Source of the DNA: a virus
IMG/VR virus record: IMGVR_UViG_3300005915_001138
Coordinates: 1-64,000 of that record
Reading direction: 5' to 3' (one strand)
DNA length: 64,000 nt
Below are positions 36,701 through 45,122 of this stretch, piece by piece (the stretch's first letter is position 1; every line of letters begins with the position of its first letter). The position numbers and the translations under genes were made by a program. The notes under the pieces are model-generated. The model did not search any database. It had not been told where the DNA came from and worked only from the letters and a program-made list of their open reading frames with translations.

Positions 36701-38957
36701 CCTAAATAATTATTTGGTTTTACACCACGACGAAATGGAAACCAATGGGTATCTAACATACTCTGAAGCATTAGTTACTATTCCAGGAACATCAGAACGA
36801 GCTCAAATATCCCAAGAATTATTTAATGATATGGATATAGATGGGGATGGTAAACTAGGAATTACTGATCTTGTTGGAAGCTATGGTCTACCCATATATG
36901 CATATATTTTATTGATTCCTTCGTTTGCTCAATTAGATGCAAACCATGACGGGTATTTATCATACGAAGAAACAGGTGCTTATCATGGATATACTCCTGA
37001 AAGCGATTGGTTATTATATTGTGATTCAAATGGATTAATGAGTTTAGAAAGATTGCAAGAGATTGTAGTGAATCCGAATGCTTATATATTAGAATCATTA
37101 ACACAGGCAGATGATGTTATTTTTGAAGTAGGAAGAGGTCCAATTTATGGTCATACTCATTACTCTACATACCAATCTATTCCTGCTGGGGAATATGATT
37201 TATCATATGAGTTTAGAATGTATGAAGGCGATGATGATAAAGTATCTATGAGAACTATATGTACAGTAACTATTGATAACCCTGAAACTGGTGACATTTT
37301 ATTTAGAAAAGAATATAGAGAACCAGAAGAAATATCCAGAATATTGGTAGAGGAAACTATAGATATAGAAGCAGACATAAATCAATTGCGATTTACTGCT
37401 CAAGCATCGTATGGGAAAGACTCAGCAGATGCACCTATAATTAAATCAATACACCCTAGTTTAACATGCTCTTCTTGTGTTGGAGAAATACCAGAAAGTA
37501 GATTATCATTAACCTTTGAAGAACCCATAAGAGAAGATATATATGGTTCATATTATTCAATGGCGTGGTTTACTTATAATAAAAAATTAGTAACCACATG
37601 CAGCAATGAGGATAGCGGATTATTATATCCTGGAATGACATATAAAATAGAAATAGATTGTTACACTATCCCAAATGATGATGCAGATGAAACGTTTAGT
37701 GTTCGTACATCTATGACTAAAAATGGATCAAGCCCACTATGTTATCTAGAACCTAAATTAGAATTAGAAGTTAATAAATTTTATACATTAACATATGAAC
37801 AAGTTATTGTTAACCAAGGTGAAGACATATGCGAATACTCTAAATTCTATATAGAAGCAATGTACGATTCTACTACCCACGGAAATCCTGTTGCGCCAAT
37901 TCCAGATTTTTATGTAAGTAGTGTAAAAATTACTCCTATTCTTATATCAGAAGAGGGAGATATATCATCAGTAGAAGATAGATTAACGACTGACAGGATA
38001 ATAACATCTGAAGTAATTTTAGCCAAGGAAATTTCAGAGAGATCAACCACAATAATGGATGCTCTCGCAAATGAATTTTCTATTTACCCGACAAGAGATC
38101 TATTAATTTCTAGTGGTATTATAGATAGTACTGAAATTGTAGAATGTGGACCACCTGTAAAAGAAATTATAACTGCTTTACCAGACTCACCTTCAGATGG
38201 TGATAGATATATAATGAATTTACTTAGTATTCCTTCTGCCACTGAGCTTGGAAATAACATTGATAATTATGTTGTTACATATAACGAAACAACTGGAAGA
38301 TGGTCTAAAGAAGAATACCCTAGTTATTTAGATGTTTTATTTAATGAGAAAAATGCAACATATTATATGTTTAATAATAATAGATGGGTAAAGACAGATG
38401 GACGGATTCCAGACGATGAGGAAATGGATTTAGTTGATTTAGTAATAGTAGATCAATGCCCAGGTCACGAGACTTTACTTGATATGTCGGAGTGCTATGA
38501 TAGGGTTGAGATAGAAGAAATTGAAGTTCCATCTACAGCACCGACAACAGCAGAATATGCAAAAAGTAATTTTGCACATTATATTATACATCATTTTAAT
38601 GGTGTTGATTTAGATGATAATCAGAAACTTTCAGTTGAAGAATTAAGGAGCATCATTGGTGAGGCAACTGGAGCAGCAGAACAATACATGAATGTATATG
38701 ATATAAATGACGATCTAGTATTGACAATTTCAGAACTAGAAGAAAGTGCTATTGTACCACCACATAATTATATAGTGGCGGCAATAATGTATAGTAAATT
38801 TGGACAAATAGATTCAAGTGGAGATGGTAAAATAACGTTTGATGAAGTAAGAGAAGAGTTTCCCGATCTTAGTTGGATAGACTTTTCGGAATTTTGTACA
38901 AATCCCGATATAGGTGTTACAATATCGGATCTATCATCTTATTTAAATATAACATAG
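30702..38957 (+). CDS. Giant multidomain tail or baseplate protein with EF-hands
   Basis: 2751 residues, the largest gene in the window. Near the N-terminus is an Ig-like BIG2 domain (about residues 100-165, VEWASSNSSFASVSSSGLVT). Residues 310-370 (FLLQLIDFYHKKGTPDVLKKV) resemble the tail-protein domain of baseplate wedge proteins. At least seven Ca2+-binding loops are visible, for example DTDHDGELTLDD (about 521), DHDGDGTLTFPD (583), DPNGDGYVSKAE (1704), DIDGDGKLGITD (2044), DANHDGYLSYEE (2078) and DSSGDGKITFDE (2703). Two DUF2793-like segments (SPTNGDIYLIG, about 872; SPSDGDRYIMN, about 2495) are also present. It probably forms a large calcium-stabilised part of the baseplate or a central fibre. 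Confidence 0.7.
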   Translation: MPQNFEINLASFPHERITHFFKLMELLRQGEDIYSYVVDSVELNDVVISDKYYSVSSSVNEIIVSWQPKKFITVIPTVKYLKSGTNIYKTYQGLLLEAGKNTMLLNFTSLDPNDTSVEWASSNSSFASVSSSGLVTALKQTNIVTITGKGTNSGEIGTIDLTISEDLARIPIYQIQDDIGKLYVKETDVFKIRYSVYSSGKFIRNAYLDYVIPEAAALRGQFTFSDNSLERIVRELGIEDNLAQLTFSERQKALEYFKTIIDVPAFMTEDHRRLRRMILDWYSVNKTNVTQARVATDPFSLSGQELNELIESFGFPYPHELGTRDNKATFLLQLIDFYHKKGTPDVLKKVLGYFGLHDVVISEWWIRKRETPQSAVHQLPYIRLKFIFVNFLLLILEGSLMDPVELEDSWTDMISGGRLTEDNLVFILYDLDGYPEHIVRHFFREVDTNETGYISYDSLMEYLRNEDEDNILMHGANYMAFFSYITFIVGGIDPLSDRVSWNDFWNEMGGMPFPRTFFDVLDTDHDGELTLDDCWNNIPDFEVFGLLFLSFLIGQMLGTDHATYATLVGAMGADYIPESVFNRMDHDGDGTLTFPDILADISDGLENESMITGFYSSFSILNDMIGLSPPHTVPAPAVPYNTYPNEKSTNVRSYTSDMLHPGTYNLNLNFTVYSVNGDQPRCQEVRLRIFSNAFDTTGLSYKVYETIIYNVGLNEEVTFSDTFTFDTPHNCAMVLNFDAVIESYNGDEVTMEINTQELFLVYSSSHDFYAKSQPIVPANQRNNTEYMREMTYADFIDGDPYWRLTEDQLEYGYLTNVIGLPSITPIISIEGAVSLLDVTPGLAILSRKMQETYEYWIEYVLIPSSNVTSEVTTPPDSPTNGDIYLIGDSADTNFLGRDGQIATYSDGWLFTTPEKNWVVLNVDTDTHYVWNEEEWVDLGVRLPAVSSVDEDTSGKLNTSKSGDFYKNVYLTKINGAFSFLEVMLSIGNLFNDIVPEDVYGFLTADNFINDFTPFPAASYANKKYILPEGIILPSGQCGTGYYFEWDGTDTTISKPDRGDVFILDGVYYVYTGEYKDSKLMDLLFTSDMDLGITGPPIAGHRYLLGEGVQCFYPSPDPMDGDPIADVSNLILFANNNGTYRYEIPIEGDIINLDGAHYIWTDDEWQLKEMDNYPWKEIQFDNKRFLMYNGASAPFDEEDTLTGIRDDVDDDPEDKFRRVFEEYEELSFTKPLLLRHTPNKSDVSRFSGAILNDSTEFPEEVGGVRSKWDKTYGSTISGNVKSRHNLLQDRTSNFTEPLDYYDSTSFFTLLKNPSTFLRAMNKDFKNELEYFRGISNDQDLVESIMKDFEDYLKEVLGIIDVPLSYIVLGLDFYSKLFPIIDFFKPFRVRVKEFITSYKIDDPLGDYALLIDEFHEDLISQFMLDKGFWSYDDLLDLLGHAKDEWDETWLDVIKDSLYSNPYREVLTRDPIIFRPSRYQSLAVYNDPNHGHYNNEIYKFSLQNNVGVDPTVRWTSKSNLRFDIDLITNFNYGAGPIRVFVMSRYKHVSGDESIDSEKSLGSSVLYWDLKQHYPSSKNFTLEIPCDLSKVENLSLPQEDLNIEVIIQVAYELAMHDDTYPGLKYRSYRLYDLDSINHRDDNVYYDTDDVEMTNVEQILGGNVYFGGRTSPLNFSDLGESGNDRVTYGEVQEYFPELGNDLNAFFEILDPNGDGYVSKAEFEILANARYIDKSREELIPINKTVEVRTDNTDMVYLEHLPTEIDGVPTTINDLHGAGFDVVMYPSVLHLLDYNISILDEMFVETSHWNLDEGLSKDSLVPLSDSLISDNKTFTIRFTDMYDEEDGVVEQIAQGLLWRYYINDDQERVLIDESELANIINMDIEVILPFIPEVRHNIMKVVTETIAIGETNLELCNDYFLPSREQAAFMAWNSWNGLMASHVNWINFNDLIEDFILTNLNAIHRLDALEITRKIFRHLDRKYSSNGRITSSAMFDRFPKGLIAFDLNNYLVLHHDEMETNGYLTYSEALVTIPGTSERAQISQELFNDMDIDGDGKLGITDLVGSYGLPIYAYILLIPSFAQLDANHDGYLSYEETGAYHGYTPESDWLLYCDSNGLMSLERLQEIVVNPNAYILESLTQADDVIFEVGRGPIYGHTHYSTYQSIPAGEYDLSYEFRMYEGDDDKVSMRTICTVTIDNPETGDILFRKEYREPEEISRILVEETIDIEADINQLRFTAQASYGKDSADAPIIKSIHPSLTCSSCVGEIPESRLSLTFEEPIREDIYGSYYSMAWFTYNKKLVTTCSNEDSGLLYPGMTYKIEIDCYTIPNDDADETFSVRTSMTKNGSSPLCYLEPKLELEVNKFYTLTYEQVIVNQGEDICEYSKFYIEAMYDSTTHGNPVAPIPDFYVSSVKITPILISEEGDISSVEDRLTTDRIITSEVILAKEISERSTTIMDALANEFSIYPTRDLLISSGIIDSTEIVECGPPVKEIITALPDSPSDGDRYIMNLLSIPSATELGNNIDNYVVTYNETTGRWSKEEYPSYLDVLFNEKNATYYMFNNNRWVKTDGRIPDDEEMDLVDLVIVDQCPGHETLLDMSECYDRVEIEEIEVPSTAPTTAEYAKSNFAHYIIHHFNGVDLDDNQKLSVEELRSIIGEATGAAEQYMNVYDINDDLVLTISELEESAIVPPHNYIVAAIMYSKFGQIDSSGDGKITFDEVREEFPDLSWIDFSEFCTNPDIGVTISDLSSYLNIT

Positions 38958-38966
38958 GAGAAAAAA

Positions 38967-39800
38967 ATGGAAAAAAATAAAGTGGAAAGAATTTCCGTAG
39001 ATCTTATAGATCAACATAGTGTATCTGATAAATTTATTTCAGGTTCGGGAACGCCCTTTCCTAAGAATAGAGTTCAGATTCATGAGAAAAAGAATGATGG
39101 AGTTTTGTATAGACCTAATACGGATAATATAATTCTTCCACGTTCTCTAGATCATGATCCCGAGTATGGTAAAATTGAAGACACTACTAATTTAATTGTT
39201 TATACTGGTCGCTCTTGGTTGATGCGAAGAGCGTTTAATAAAGCATTAAAGACAGGAGATGTTGATTACACTAGGTGGATCAATTGGTTTGGACTTGGAA
39301 CTGGGGGTGCGGCATCTACTGATCCGCTGCAACCATATGAACCAGTACTATCAGATTATGGACTTGGTGGAGACAGACTAAGTCATGCTAGTGTGGGCGC
39401 TGGAAGCAGCAGGGTAACTGATACATCTAATAGAGAGTATCATGCGTTTGATACATCGTATCCGATATTTATATCTGATATAAATGTTGATGCAACTGAT
39501 ATGGAAACTGGAGCAACGAACTTACATACTGATCCAGTTACAGCAGAGAGTAGACCTGATGCAAGTTTCTTAATTGCTCTTGTAAGAGTAACTATAGAAT
39601 CTAATGAATATAATGGTGGACTCACTGACGATGATTATCTTGATATAAACGAAGCAGGATTATTTACAAGCATATCATCAACAGTTGGTGAAGCATCCAG
39701 AATCACTCCAGATCCTGAAATGTTTGCAAGAGTATGCTTCTCTACGATTAGAAAGAGTAGTTCTCGTGAAATTGTTTTTTCGTGGTATATTTATTTTTAG
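38967..39800 (+). CDS. Virion structural protein, family not recognised
   Basis: 277 residues, beta-rich, with a conserved-looking core (NLIVYTGRSWLMRRAFNKAL; WINWFGLGTGGA; DASFLIALVRVTIESNEY) resembling proteins that sit next to large baseplate genes in other big phages. It starts after AGGAG, 9 bases from the giant gene. Function not known; tail or baseplate component by position. Confidence 0.6.
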   Translation: MEKNKVERISVDLIDQHSVSDKFISGSGTPFPKNRVQIHEKKNDGVLYRPNTDNIILPRSLDHDPEYGKIEDTTNLIVYTGRSWLMRRAFNKALKTGDVDYTRWINWFGLGTGGAASTDPLQPYEPVLSDYGLGGDRLSHASVGAGSSRVTDTSNREYHAFDTSYPIFISDINVDATDMETGATNLHTDPVTAESRPDASFLIALVRVTIESNEYNGGLTDDDYLDINEAGLFTSISSTVGEASRITPDPEMFARVCFSTIRKSSSREIVFSWYIYF

Positions 39801-39832
39801 TAGTAATCATACTATTATCAGATTGAAAATAT

Positions 39833-40417
39833 ATGAATAATTTTTATACATATGTCTTATTGGATCCGAGGGTACCTGGGAGATTTGCATCCCAGGTACT
39901 CAACGTTTCATTTTTATTTAAACCATATTATTTTGGAAAAGGAAAAGGGAATAGGATTAATCATCATGAACAAGATGTTAATAAAGGGTATAAGCCACGA
40001 GATGGAATTAAGACTTATAATAAAAATAGAAAGATCGTGAATGAAGTAGGACATATAATATCTCAAAAAATATTATATGGTGTCTCAGAATCAGATGCAT
40101 TGAATATGGAAGAACAATGTATAAAAGAATTTGGATTAGAAAATCTAACTAATATATTGAGTAGGGGTTCATTAAACTCTGCCCCGAAGACTAAGGTGCG
40201 AAAGCTATCAGAGGAACATAAAGATAGAATAAAAGCGGCTGCCCCAAGAGGAGATAATCATCCGAATACAAAACTAAAAGAATCAGATATACCAGAGATA
40301 TTTAGATTAAGAGAAGAAGAAAAATTAACACATCAGAAGATAGCGAATATCTTTAGTGTTGATAGAACAATGGTAGGTAAAATACTACAAGGTAAATATT
40401 GGAAAAGTGCCGTGTAG
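39833..40417 (+). CDS. GIY-YIG homing endonuclease
   Basis: 194 residues. The N-terminal domain has the GIY-YIG core in a variant form (FYTYVLLDPR ... PYYFGKGKGNRINHHEQD) and the catalytic Glu region (NMEEQCIKEFG). The C-terminal part is a helix-turn-helix (EEEKLTHQKIANIFSVDRTMVGKIL) of the type that determines the DNA site. It is a free-standing mobile gene between structural genes and a second homing endonuclease. Confidence 0.85.
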   Translation: MNNFYTYVLLDPRVPGRFASQVLNVSFLFKPYYFGKGKGNRINHHEQDVNKGYKPRDGIKTYNKNRKIVNEVGHIISQKILYGVSESDALNMEEQCIKEFGLENLTNILSRGSLNSAPKTKVRKLSEEHKDRIKAAAPRGDNHPNTKLKESDIPEIFRLREEEKLTHQKIANIFSVDRTMVGKILQGKYWKSAV

Positions 40418-40432
40418 GGAAAGAAAATTATA

Positions 40433-40753
40433 ATGGAAGAATATATAGACCCTTCGAAATATAGACATTTTACAATCGATGGTGTGGATTATGAAGAGGA
40501 TTTACAACTTAAGAAATTTTTAGATACTGGAAAAGACTTTATAGAAAATTTTAAAAAATATATTGCAGTATATATTATGCTTAATGGTGAAGATTTTTTT
40601 AACACCTATCCAGATTTAGATATAGATAATAAGATTTCTCAGATTAAGGACCACTGTGAAAATGGATTGAGTGGGATAATTGAAACTAGCATTCCTATAT
40701 CCGAAGATAAATCGATAGATGTTTGTATTGATGTAAAAGTTACATGTAAATAA
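40433..40753 (+). CDS. Small hypothetical protein
   Basis: 106 residues, mildly acidic, mixed helical and strand pattern (MEEYIDPSKYRHFTIDGVDYEED). It sits between two homing endonuclease genes. No family recognised. It could belong to the tail block and have been separated from it by insertions. Confidence 0.5.
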   Translation: MEEYIDPSKYRHFTIDGVDYEEDLQLKKFLDTGKDFIENFKKYIAVYIMLNGEDFFNTYPDLDIDNKISQIKDHCENGLSGIIETSIPISEDKSIDVCIDVKVTCK

Positions 40754-40771
40754 AGGGAATGCTGAGAATAA

Positions 40772-42034
40772 ATGTCTAAGAAATTAACCTATGAATTTGT
40801 AAAGGAATATTTCGAGCAACAGGGGTGTGAGCTGTTGGAGGAAGAGTATGTTAGGGCGCACGCCAAAATGAAATATCAATGTTCATGTGGTAATATCTCA
40901 GAGATAAAATATAATGATTTTCAACAAGGAAAACGTTGCGCAAAGTGTGGTGGTAGAGAAAAACTCACCCATAAATATGTAAAGCAATATTTTGAAGATA
41001 ATGGTTGTGGGTTATTAGAAACAGAATATATTAATAATCATACTAATATGGAATATATATGTTCTTGTGGTAACTCTGCAGAAATAACTTTTAACAGATT
41101 TCAATATGGGCACAGGTGTATGAAGTGTGGATCTAAAAGAGCGGGCGAAAAACAAAAACATACATTCGAATATACAAATCAATATTTTGAAGATAATGGT
41201 TGTGAATTATTAGAAAAAGATTATGTTGATAATCATACTAAAATGAAATATAAATGCAGTTGTGGGAATATTTCAGAAATAACATTTGGCAGTTTTAAAC
41301 ATGGACATAGATGTGGAGAATGCGGTGGTAATGAAAAACTCACCTATGAATATGTTGAAAGTTATTTTAAAGACCATGTCTGCATTTTATTAGAAGATGA
41401 ATATGTAAATGCAAACACTAAAATGAAATATATATGTTCGTGTGGTAATACTTCAGAAATAACATTTAGCCACTTTCAACAAGGTCAAAGATGTAATAAT
41501 TGTGGTAATGAAAAGAGATCTGAAAAACTAAAACACTCGTTTGAATATGTGAAACAATACTTTTCAGATCGTGATTGTATTTTATTAGAAGATGAATATA
41601 CTAATATAGTTACTAAAATGAAATATAAATGCAGTTGTGGGAATATTTCAGAAGTAACATTTGGTAGTTTTAATCAAGGACATAGATGTATGAAGTGTGG
41701 ATATGAAAAAGTAGCAGAAAAAATATCGGGGGCTAACCATTATAACTGGAACCCTGATAGAAATGCTGTTAGAAATATAAGAGATATTCATCAATTAAGC
41801 GCAACATATAAAAATAACTACAGAAAAAAATATAATATAACATTGAAAAACATACATATAGATCATATAATACCAGTAAAAGCATTCGTGGAAAATGGGA
41901 TATTTGATTTAGATATAATCAATGATGAAAGAAATTTACGGCCTCTTCCCGGTAGAGAAAATATGAGTAAAAATGGGTATTATGATGAAGATGACTTCAT
42001 GGAATACATAGAACAGTTTATAGTATTTGATTAG
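40772..42034 (+). CDS. Zinc-repeat HNH homing endonuclease, five repeats
   Basis: 420 residues with five tandem repeats of about 60 residues (pattern YVKQYFEDNGCELLE...KMKYKCSCGNISEITF...HRCMKCG) followed by an HNH-like C-terminal domain (NWNPDRNAVRNIRDIHQL; IHIDHIIPVKAFVENG; INDERNLRPLP). The order and motifs match the protein at 10793, which has three repeats. Repeat number change would alter the length of the DNA site recognised. A truncated third relative follows at once. Confidence 0.8.
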   Translation: MSKKLTYEFVKEYFEQQGCELLEEEYVRAHAKMKYQCSCGNISEIKYNDFQQGKRCAKCGGREKLTHKYVKQYFEDNGCGLLETEYINNHTNMEYICSCGNSAEITFNRFQYGHRCMKCGSKRAGEKQKHTFEYTNQYFEDNGCELLEKDYVDNHTKMKYKCSCGNISEITFGSFKHGHRCGECGGNEKLTYEYVESYFKDHVCILLEDEYVNANTKMKYICSCGNTSEITFSHFQQGQRCNNCGNEKRSEKLKHSFEYVKQYFSDRDCILLEDEYTNIVTKMKYKCSCGNISEVTFGSFNQGHRCMKCGYEKVAEKISGANHYNWNPDRNAVRNIRDIHQLSATYKNNYRKKYNITLKNIHIDHIIPVKAFVENGIFDLDIINDERNLRPLPGRENMSKNGYYDEDDFMEYIEQFIVFD

Positions 42035-42066
42035 AGATATAATGTGGTATATTAGGAATTAAAAAT

Positions 42067-42123
42067 ATGAGTAAGAAACACACATACAAATATGTTAGGA
42101 AGTATTTTGAAGATAATGAATGA
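42067..42123 (+). pseudogene. Truncated remnant of a zinc-repeat homing endonuclease
   Basis: The 18 codons MSKKHTYKYVRKYFEDNE followed by a stop match the first residues of the preceding gene (MSKKLTYEFVKEYFEQQG) and its internal repeats. Nothing of the rest remains before the terminator. Probably a decayed or deleted duplicate. Confidence 0.6.
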
Positions 42124-42189
42124 AAAAGAATTCCAATTTTATATCGAGTCTAATAATATAAATTCTTAACAAAAAATTAAAGTGAAACG

Positions 42190-42216
42190 GGCGGGAAGGT
42201 GTTTAGCCTTCCCGCC
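42190..42216. terminator. Bidirectional terminator between converging blocks
   Basis: GGCGGGAAGG and CCTTCCCGCC pair perfectly (10 pairs) around TGTTTAG. It separates the plus-strand endonuclease cluster from the minus-strand gene ending at 42221; the plus side is followed by TTATTTAT. Confidence 0.85.
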
Positions 42217-42220
42217 TTAT

Positions 42221-42940
42221 TTATATCCAATCCCCATTCCCATACCACAATTGAGTTCCTTTGTCTGTACAGCTCTCTATTATTTCTCCTCGCGTCTCCT
42301 CACAGAAGATAACGCTGGATATACTTATGTGGCCTACCAACTCTGGGAACTCGTTCGGGTTTACAAGCGATACTTCGCAATCGGCTAATTCGTCTACAGA
42401 CTTCTCAAAAGGAAATCTCAACATAGGAACTAGTCCGGATGCCAACACTGGACGTACTAATTTAATTAAACATTCAGTTTCAGTATCGATCTCTGTGTAT
42501 TCATCTTCTACATAGTATTTACATATATCACAGATTTCTAATAATTTTAATTCCGATTTTTTAACTAACTCTAATACTTTAGTCGGATCTATAGGATATC
42601 CTAGTTCGTCTAATTTTTCCATCAATAGCAATAACCAGAATTCTTTTTCAGCAGATAACTTATTTAAGAACTCTAGAGACTCATCCCCAGGATTATAAAC
42701 ATTTAATTCAATTCCTTCTTTTGTTTTAAATCCAAAACCAGGAACATAATCTATATCATATCTACTAGAGAAACTGGTCATAAATTCTGGATCCAACATA
42801 AAGTTATGGTTGGTAAAAGACATTCTAGGAGAAGTAATTATCTTTTTTTCTTTTGCTTCTAGTGCTACCCCAACTATATGACGTTTTGCACTCTCCATGG
42901 AATATGAATGTAGATGGAGGTTTTGATGGGGTATTTTCAT
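42221..42940 (-). CDS. PHP-domain-like protein
   Basis: 239 residues. The start (NLHLHSYSMESAKRHIVGVALEAKEKK) resembles the first motif of PHP hydrolases (H-x-H-x-x-x-S), and SFTNHNFML the second (T-D-H-N). The expected later His and Asp motifs are not clear, so activity is uncertain. PHP domains act as phosphoesterases or as the proofreading domain of some polymerases. It is the last gene of a short minus-strand pair transcribed away from the sheath gene. Confidence 0.45.
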   Translation of the reverse strand: MKIPHQNLHLHSYSMESAKRHIVGVALEAKEKKIITSPRMSFTNHNFMLDPEFMTSFSSRYDIDYVPGFGFKTKEGIELNVYNPGDESLEFLNKLSAEKEFWLLLLMEKLDELGYPIDPTKVLELVKKSELKLLEICDICKYYVEDEYTEIDTETECLIKLVRPVLASGLVPMLRFPFEKSVDELADCEVSLVNPNEFPELVGHISISSVIFCEETRGEIIESCTDKGTQLWYGNGDWI

Positions 42941-42954
42941 ATCATCTCCATGTG

Positions 42955-43221
42955 TTATGGTGCCACTGGGACCGCCTCTTTCTTTTCCTTCGGAACAACA
43001 CTCTCAATTTTTCTTGTACGATTTGCCATCTCGGTCAAGCAGTTTGCAACAAATATCCCTTCAGTACGAAGCCATCTAACTGTAGCTATATCGTCTATTA
43101 GTTTACTTAGATCAAAATTTTGACCATCATTGACTTCAAGATCGCCTAATAAAAGTATTAATTCCTCTTTAGTACCTTCAATAATTGCTCCACCACTGGC
43201 CGTTTTACTTAAGACTTTCAA
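42955..43221 (-). CDS. Small hypothetical protein, TTG start
   Basis: I place the start at TTG 43221 because AAAGGAG lies 8 bases upstream; earlier in-frame starts would run into the sheath promoter region and gene. The 88-residue product is charged (EGTKEELILLLGDLE; ATVRWLRTEGIFVANCL) with a Lys/Glu/Pro tail. No family recognised. It is 14 bases upstream of the PHP-like gene and divergent from the sheath gene. Confidence 0.55.
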   Translation of the reverse strand: MKVLSKTASGGAIIEGTKEELILLLGDLEVNDGQNFDLSKLIDDIATVRWLRTEGIFVANCLTEMANRTRKIESVVPKEKKEAVPVAP

Positions 43222-43256
43222 CCGATTTTCTCCTTTTTTTGATGGCCCATTTTTTT

Positions 43257-43273
43257 GAGGACAAATTGTAAAG
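43257..43273 (+). promoter_or_regulatory. Putative late promoter of the tail sheath gene
   Basis: TTTTTTTGAGGACAAATTGTAAAG, a full consensus copy, 62 bases before the sheath ATG and in the divergent intergenic space. Strong expression of the sheath would be expected from it. Confidence 0.55.
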
Positions 43274-43335
43274 ATGACCTCTTTATTTTCGTGATTTAAT
43301 AATAAGTAACTAATAAATTTTAGGAGGAAACTATT

Positions 43336-45054
43336 ATGGCACAACATATTTCTCCAGGTGTATATACTAAGATTATAGACCTGTCTGAATTCGTGCAAAA
43401 TGTACCATCAACCATTGGTTTCATTTGCATCATTTCCGAGCATGGTCCGGATAATCAACTGATCTTCACTAATGCTAGAGACTTTTATCTAGACTTCGGT
43501 AGACCAGATATCACCTATGCGAAAAAGGCATTCGGTCAAGGACCGTATGTAGCAGATTCGTTCTTGAAACAATCTGATTCCCTATATGTAGTTAGATGTC
43601 TTCCGACAGACGCTGCATATTCAAACTTGATATTAATGGCTGAAAGAGCTGGTGAGTACGGCGCTGATGGTACAGCATCCGCAGTCGCCACATCTGAAGC
43701 AGGAGTTAATACATTAAACGAACTATCAACACTACTTACTAATACTTATGAGACAGGCTCAGAAGATACATGCTGTGTGTTTTATGGAGTTGGTCGTGGT
43801 GATTGGTATGATAGGTTTAGAGTTGAAATAACAAAACCAGCAAATACAACTGTCCAAACTGATAAACCAGACATTTATGTAATGGATGTATATGAAAAAC
43901 AAAACGATGTAAATCCAGATACAGGCGCTGATCAATTTGAGATAATTGAAACCTATATGGTATCTTTCTTAAGCACAAGACTTGACGACGACGGTGAGTC
44001 CATGTGGATCGAAGATATTGTTAATAGATATAGTAGACATTTAAATTGTATTGCAGATGAAGTAGCCTGCTTAGCAGCAGTAGAAGGATCTTGTGAGTTT
44101 GATATACCATTCCTAGATGGCGCACTTAATCTAGAGAACGGATCAACTGGATCTCTATTTGATGCAAACGGAGCAGTAACTACAACTGTTGGTGATTCAA
44201 TATTATCATTAGCATACACTGGTGACATTACAAACCCATTAACGGGTCAAGCATTAGAATCTGTTATTGATACAGAAGACCACTATTTTAATATAGTGTT
44301 TGACGGTGGATACAGCACAAATGTCAAGAGAAACATTGTAGAATTAACCCGCGATCTAAGACAGGATTGTATTGCTATAATTGATAATGGCGACAACGTT
44401 AACTATCAAGCAGCATACGATTCTAGATCAGAATCTGGAGGTGATACCTACGGTATTAATACTAGATACGCTGCGATATATGAACCATATTCAAAAATAT
44501 TTGATAAGTTTACTGGACGTTATCTTTGGATGACTCCTGTATACCACATGGCAAATATAATTCCTTACACGGATAACATTGCAGAACTTTGGTATGCTCC
44601 AGCTGGATTTAACAGAGCGACAATTGCTCAGATTCAAGAACTAAGATTCAGCCCGAACCTGTCTCAGAGAGATCAATTCTACCTGAAACAGATTAACCCA
44701 ATTGTTAAATTTAATGTAGGATTCACAGTTTATGGACAACTTACTTCACAGGTAAGACCAACTGCACTACAGGATCTTAATATTATGAGATTGATTCTTT
44801 ATATTAAGCGTGCTCTAGAACAGTTCTGCAGATTCTATATATTTGAATTAAACGATACCGCAACCTGGGGTGCAATTAGCAATAACATCTCTGCTTTCTT
44901 GAAGACAGTTCAAGACAGAAGAGGATTATATTCATTTGGTGTTACTGTTGGTGCATCTGAGTATGACATTAAAGCGAAGAGAATCCAAGCGAATATTACT
45001 CTCAATCCGACAAGGGTTGTTGAACAAATTCACCTGAACTTCTTCGTTGTATAA
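43336..45054 (+). CDS. Tail sheath protein (T4 gp18 type)
   Basis: 572 residues forming the contractile sheath subunit. The N-terminus (HISPGVYTKIIDLSEFVQNVPSTIGFICI) and the C-terminal region (LYIKRALEQFCRFYIFELND; GLYSFGVTVGASEYDIKA; ANITLNPTRVVEQIHLNFFV) carry the conserved sheath core motifs that interlock subunits. AGGAGG precedes the ATG. It is an isolated plus-strand gene flanked by its own promoter-like motif and a strong terminator. The tail tube gene usually follows, but here it is not adjacent and was not found in the window. Confidence 0.85.
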   Translation: MAQHISPGVYTKIIDLSEFVQNVPSTIGFICIISEHGPDNQLIFTNARDFYLDFGRPDITYAKKAFGQGPYVADSFLKQSDSLYVVRCLPTDAAYSNLILMAERAGEYGADGTASAVATSEAGVNTLNELSTLLTNTYETGSEDTCCVFYGVGRGDWYDRFRVEITKPANTTVQTDKPDIYVMDVYEKQNDVNPDTGADQFEIIETYMVSFLSTRLDDDGESMWIEDIVNRYSRHLNCIADEVACLAAVEGSCEFDIPFLDGALNLENGSTGSLFDANGAVTTTVGDSILSLAYTGDITNPLTGQALESVIDTEDHYFNIVFDGGYSTNVKRNIVELTRDLRQDCIAIIDNGDNVNYQAAYDSRSESGGDTYGINTRYAAIYEPYSKIFDKFTGRYLWMTPVYHMANIIPYTDNIAELWYAPAGFNRATIAQIQELRFSPNLSQRDQFYLKQINPIVKFNVGFTVYGQLTSQVRPTALQDLNIMRLILYIKRALEQFCRFYIFELNDTATWGAISNNISAFLKTVQDRRGLYSFGVTVGASEYDIKAKRIQANITLNPTRVVEQIHLNFFVV

Positions 45055-45081
45055 TCTTCCACACTCTCCCCTATCCGAACG

Positions 45082-45117
45082 AGAGGAGCGCATCTAACTT
45101 CCTGGATGCGCTCCTCT
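45082..45117. terminator. Strong bidirectional terminator
   Basis: AGAGGAGCGCATC and GATGCGCTCCTCT pair over 13 bases around TAACTTCCTG, followed by TTT. It ends the sheath transcript and the converging minus-strand operon. Confidence 0.9.
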
Positions 45118-45122
45118 TTACG

